Below, piece by piece: positions 6,306-9,252 of a stretch of DNA of 9,252 nt. A program made the position numbers and the translations under genes. The DNA is from Kerstersia sp052103615 (GTDB taxonomy: Bacteria; Pseudomonadota; Gammaproteobacteria; Burkholderiales; Burkholderiaceae_B). Each line of letters opens with the position of its first letter. The stretch's first letter is position 1. The notes under the pieces are model-generated. The model had not been told where the DNA came from. It was given only the letters and a program-made list of their open reading frames with translations, and searched no databases. The stretch is taken from NCBI RefSeq assembly GCF_052103615.1, contig NZ_JBQEKA010000111.1, positions 1 to 9,252 on the forward strand, read 5' to 3'.

Positions 6306-7064
6306 CTATTGATGAGCGCCCAGCCCGAGGCCCAGCAACTGATGCTGTAGCGCTTCGTCACGGGCCAGGTCAGCCATGCTGCCGGTATGCACAATGCGGC
6401 CATCGTTCATGACCGCCACGGATTCGCCCAGACGGCGAGAAAAATTGAAATTCTGCTCCACCAGCAGAATGGATACCCGCTGCGACTTGAGCTGCTCGAA
6501 GGCATCGGCCAGATCATTGATGATGGCAGGCGCCAGGCCTTTGGTCGGCTCATCCACCAGCAACAGCTCGCGCGGTTCAATCACCGCCCTGGCAATGGCC
6601 AGCATCTGCTTCTGCCCGCCCGACAGGTTGCCTGCGGGGCGGTCCCAGAACTTCTTCAATGGCGGAAACACCCCCAGTATCCATTCCAGCCGGTCGGGGT
6701 CCATGGCGCCGCCTATCGCGGCCAGCACCAAATTTTCGCGTACCGTCAGCATGCCGAAAATCCCCATGTTTTCTGGCACGAAGGCAATCCCCCGTCTGGC
6801 AATGGCTGGCGTGCTCACACCCTTCAGGCTCTGCCCCTGAAAGCGCAGTTCCCCCTGGGTAATGCTGGTCAGCCCCATGATGGTACGCAGCGTGGTGCTC
6901 TTGCCTGCGCCATTACGCCCCAGCAGCACGGTCAGTTCGCCTGCCGGCACCGCCAGGTCCACGCCATGCAGAATATGGTAGCGGCCGATATCCGCATGCA
7001 CATCCGACAATTGCAGAATGGGCGCCTTGGCGGCTGGGGAATCAAAGGTCTGCGCTGTGCTCAT
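6306..7064 (-). CDS. HAAT-family ABC transporter ATP-binding protein, LivF type
   Basis: This 252-residue cytoplasmic ATPase is one of two that power the importer. Walker A GRNGAGKST is at 49-57, the signature LSGGQ at 147-151 and Walker B LLLVDEP at 167-173 with catalytic E172. As usual for LivF proteins, the Q-loop region reads FVPENMGIF and the H-loop region VEQN, so the canonical His is replaced by Gln. An N-terminal extension of about 15 residues precedes the ABC domain. The start ATG overlaps the livG-like stop as ATGA (7061-7064), which points to translational coupling and equal amounts of the two ATPases. The stop is TAG (6306-6308). Confidence 0.94.
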   Translation of the reverse strand: MSTAQTFDSPAAKAPILQLSDVHADIGRYHILHGVDLAVPAGELTVLLGRNGAGKSTTLRTIMGLTSITQGELRFQGQSLKGVSTPAIARRGIAFVPENMGIFGMLTVRENLVLAAIGGAMDPDRLEWILGVFPPLKKFWDRPAGNLSGGQKQMLAIARAVIEPRELLLVDEPTKGLAPAIINDLADAFEQLKSQRVSILLVEQNFNFSRRLGESVAVMNDGRIVHTGSMADLARDEALQHQLLGLGLGAHQ

Positions 7065-7849
7065 ACCGCCCCCGCTGCCGCGCCCAGATAGGCTTCCTGC
7101 ACCAGCGGCGAGGCGATCACCGCCGCCGGTTCGCCATCGGCCACCAGCTGGCCGTTATGCAGCACCACTATCCGGTCCGCCAAAGCCCGCACCACATCCA
7201 TTTTGTGCTCCACCAGCAAAATCACCTTGTTCTGCCTGCGCTTGATGTCTGCAATCAAATCAAGAATGACAGGCACCTCATCCACACTCATGCCCGCCGT
7301 CGGCTCGTCGAACATAAAGACTTCCGGTTCCAGCGCCAGCATCAGGGCCACTTCAAGCTTGCGCTGATCGCCATGAGACAGGCTGACCACGGCGGCATCA
7401 GCGCGCTGGCCCAGGTTGACCTGCTCCAGGTAGGCCGCTGCGCGCTCGCTGATATCACGCCGCCGTGCCGCCATCTGCCAGAAAATATGGCCGATGCGGT
7501 GGCGCGCGGCCACAGCCAGCCGCACGTTTTCCTGCGCCGACAGGTTGGGAAACAGATTGGTCAATTGGAAAGCCCGCCCCAGGCCGCGGTCGGCGCGCGC
7601 GGCAGCACCCAAGGCCGTCACGTCTTCACCTTGCACCCAGACACTGCCTGCGCTGGCCCGCAACTGGCCGGAAATCAGATTGAACCAGGTCGTTTTCCCT
7701 GCCCCGTTAGGGCCGACGATGGCTGTCAGCGTGCCGGCATGAAATGCGCAGGACACCTGGTCCACCGCAGTGTGCCCGCCGAAGCGTATCGTCAGGCCGC
7801 GAGTTTCCAGGACCGGTGCGGCGGCACTGGCGCTCTTTTGCCTGGACAT
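7061..7849 (-). CDS. HAAT-family ABC transporter ATP-binding protein, LivG type
   Basis: This 262-residue cytoplasmic ATPase is the partner of the LivF-like protein. Walker A GPNGAGKT is at 46-53, the Q-loop Gln at 95 (GRAFQLTNLFPNLSAQENV), the LivG-style signature LSHGDQRKLEVA at 157-168, Walker B VFMFDEP at 177-183 with E182, and the H-loop His at 215 (LVEHKMDVV). The start at 7847-7849 was chosen because AGGAG lies 6 nt upstream; an in-frame extension further upstream begins inside the end of the preceding gene without a ribosome-binding site. A 62-bp gap separates it from the receptor gene, and it overlaps the livF-like gene by 4 bp. Because the receptor gene upstream carries an early stop, polarity could lower its expression. 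Confidence 0.94.
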   Translation of the reverse strand: MSRQKSASAAAPVLETRGLTIRFGGHTAVDQVSCAFHAGTLTAIVGPNGAGKTTWFNLISGQLRASAGSVWVQGEDVTALGAAARADRGLGRAFQLTNLFPNLSAQENVRLAVAARHRIGHIFWQMAARRRDISERAAAYLEQVNLGQRADAAVVSLSHGDQRKLEVALMLALEPEVFMFDEPTAGMSVDEVPVILDLIADIKRRQNKVILLVEHKMDVVRALADRIVVLHNGQLVADGEPAAVIASPLVQEAYLGAAAGAV

Positions 7850-7911
7850 GGCATATCTCCTGAACGAAGCAATGCAAAAGTGCCGGACACCAGCGGCGCC
7901 CGGCGGCGGAT

Positions 7912-9135
7912 TCAACGCGTGTTGCGCACAGGAATATTCATTTCTTCGAGCGGAATCTCGCGGACCAGCTCAGGCACGCCCGCCGTCACGGCGCGGTCGG
8001 CAAACCAATCCTTGCGGTCCTCGCGCTTGATGCGAAAGTGGTACATGGATTGCAAGGCTTGCTGGTCTTCCGGACGGATCAGCATCTCTCCCTTGGGCGT
8101 ATCAAACCGCAGGCCGGAGAAGGCCTTGAGCAAGGCTTCCGTATCGCTGTTGCCGCCGCTCTTTTCCAAGGCCGCCACGATGGCCATGGCCTGGGCAAAG
8201 CCCTGGGTGGTGAAGAAATCCGGCGCAGCCTGGTAACGCTAGAAATGCTCGGCGACAAACCAGTCATTGATCGGATTTTTCGGCGATTCGAAATAATAGA
8301 ACCCGGCCCCTTCCATGCCCTCCAGGTCCGCATACGGCACCAAGGCCGGCAGGATATTGCCGCCAGCCGCCAGGCGGATGCCATGACGTTCGGGCTGCAA
8401 ATCCTGAATACGCGCCAACGGGCTGGTCGCGCCCGCCCAAATGGCAAAAATGAACTTTCCTTGCTCACAATCCTGGCGGTTTTCCAGGGCGCCAAACAAA
8501 CGCTGCGCGGCAGCGGTAAAATCCGTGGCGTCGGTCGGCAGATATTCCTCGTGGACCAGTTTCCCACCCGTCGGTGCCAGCGCTTCACGATAGGCGGCAA
8601 CACCATCGCGGCCAAACGCGTAATCCTGCGCGATGGTGGCAATACAGACGCCGGGCTTGCCCAGGGCGACGGCATTGGAAACCGCATCCTGCGAGGAATT
8701 GCGCCCGACGCGTACCACGTAGCGGTTCCATGACGCGCCGGTAATGGCGTCTGCGACCCCCTCGGGCATGATGACTCGTTCATATTCTTCCGCAATCGGC
8801 AGCGTCGCCAGCGCGACTCCGGAAGCCACCGGGCCGACGACAATATGCGCATCGTCCTCGGCATAGGCTTCCTCCACCAGCGTCCTGGCGCGCGCGGGAT
8901 CGCCCTGGCTGTCCTTGCTGCTCAGAACGATAGGCCTGCCCGCCGCTTCCATGCTGCCCTGCGTGGCATATTCAAAGCCCATTTTCATGCCTGTGTTCAA
9001 CTGTTGCGCATAAGCAGATAAGGGGCCGCTAAAGTCAGTAACATGTACTACCCGGAATGGATCCGCAGCAAGAGCATGGCCGCTCAGGGCGAACAGCCCC
9101 AGCAGCATGGCGGCACGGCAGGACAGGCGCTTCAT
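7912..9135 (-). pseudogene. ABC transporter periplasmic substrate-binding protein (type I, Leu/Ile/Val-binding family) interrupted by an in-frame TAG at codon 299
   Basis: The full frame is 407 codons, a normal length for HAAT receptors, with a Sec signal peptide (MKRLSCRAAMLLGLFALSGHALAA) followed by DPFRVVHVTDFSGPLSAYAQ. Family features include the lobe-1 stretch VLSSKDSQGDPARARTLVEE (70-89), IVVGPVASG (98-106) and QDYAFGRDGVAAY (170-182). At 8239-8241 codon 299 is TAG, directly after NDWFVAEHF. The same frame then continues RYQAAPDFFTTQGFAQAMAIV through 108 recognisable residues to TGA at 7912-7914, with no frameshift or second lesion. The product would lack about a quarter of the protein, including much of lobe 2. 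TAG also ends the livH-like and livF-like genes, so reassignment or routine readthrough is unlikely. One base change from CAG, AAG or GAG explains it. The ATG at 9133-9135 has AGGAG 8 nt upstream; the TTG two codons earlier is too close to that site. Confidence 0.88.
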
Positions 9136-9204
9136 GGGCAAGTCTCCTCGTCTGGGGCATCCAGTACCGGCGGACTGCCACGCGACCCCTTGGGCAAGCT
9201 ACCG

Positions 9205-9228
9205 AAACATGAATACCTAGTCATGTTT
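9205..9228. promoter_or_regulatory. 24-bp inverted repeat upstream of the ABC operon, candidate operator
   Basis: AAACATGA (9205-9212) and TCATGTTT (9221-9228) are perfect 8-bp arms around an 8-bp spacer. The repeat lies 70-93 bp upstream of the receptor start, in an AT-rich stretch (about 9205-9252) unlike the GC-rich DNA around it, where the operon promoter is expected. The symmetry suits a dimeric regulator; the family cannot be named. I could not identify convincing -35 and -10 hexamers. Confidence 0.45.
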
Positions 9229-9252
9229 TCTTTTAATGACAGATGGTTGTAT

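Noticed and set aside
7061..7915. Longer livG-like protein starting upstream of 7849
   Set aside because: The extra 22 residues overlap the end of the receptor gene and lack a ribosome-binding site, whereas the ATG at 7847-7849 has AGGAG at good spacing.
7912..8187. Separate small gene starting at MAIVAALEKS
   Set aside because: It is in the same frame as the receptor gene and continues its family sequence across the TAG. There is no convincing ribosome-binding site before the ATG, so it is the 3' part of the interrupted gene.

Overview
The window looks like chromosomal DNA of a GC-rich betaproteobacterium, most likely Alcaligenaceae (Bordetella/Achromobacter-like). This rests on base composition, protein flavour, the abundance of TRAP and HAAT-type transport proteins, and the aromatic-catabolism content. 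The genus is an inference. There are eight genes or gene fragments, no RNA genes, no insertion sequences and no CRISPR.

Left edge (1-421): the last 38 codons of an unidentified plus-strand gene with an Ala/Pro-rich tail. Then come a 10-bp tandem repeat that runs over its stop codon, a strong rho-independent terminator reading leftward (212-246), and a 12-bp tandem repeat (320-415) just downstream of the next gene.

Gallate unit (422-3965): a minus-strand pair, galA (gallate dioxygenase, 2891 to 1590) followed by a TRAP-type periplasmic solute receptor (1453 to 422). A LysR-type regulator is transcribed divergently (3060-3965). The 168-bp divergent region holds a near-palindrome and a plausible activator-dependent galA promoter. 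The simplest reading is that the LysR protein senses gallate or a related aromatic acid and switches on ring cleavage, and perhaps capture of the substrate. The membrane subunits DctQ/DctM and the later gallate-pathway enzymes are not in the window.

ABC transporter operon (4036-9135, all minus strand): a complete branched-chain-amino-acid-type (HAAT) importer in the order receptor, livG-like ATPase, livF-like ATPase, livH-like permease, livM-like permease. Junctions are tight, with one ATGA overlap. The operon converges on the LysR gene across a 70-bp gap that contains nested inverted repeats. Its first gene, the periplasmic receptor, is interrupted by a single in-frame TAG at codon 299 of 407. 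The frame is otherwise intact before and after, so this is a very recent nonsense allele, a sequencing error, or (less likely) a recoding event. A 24-bp inverted repeat about 70-93 bp upstream of its start is a candidate operator.

I see no clearly novel multi-gene system. The points most worth attention are the amber-interrupted receptor in an intact operon, the pairing of galA with an orphan TRAP receptor, the two short tandem-repeat tracts, and the possible alternative RNA structures between galA and the TRAP receptor gene.
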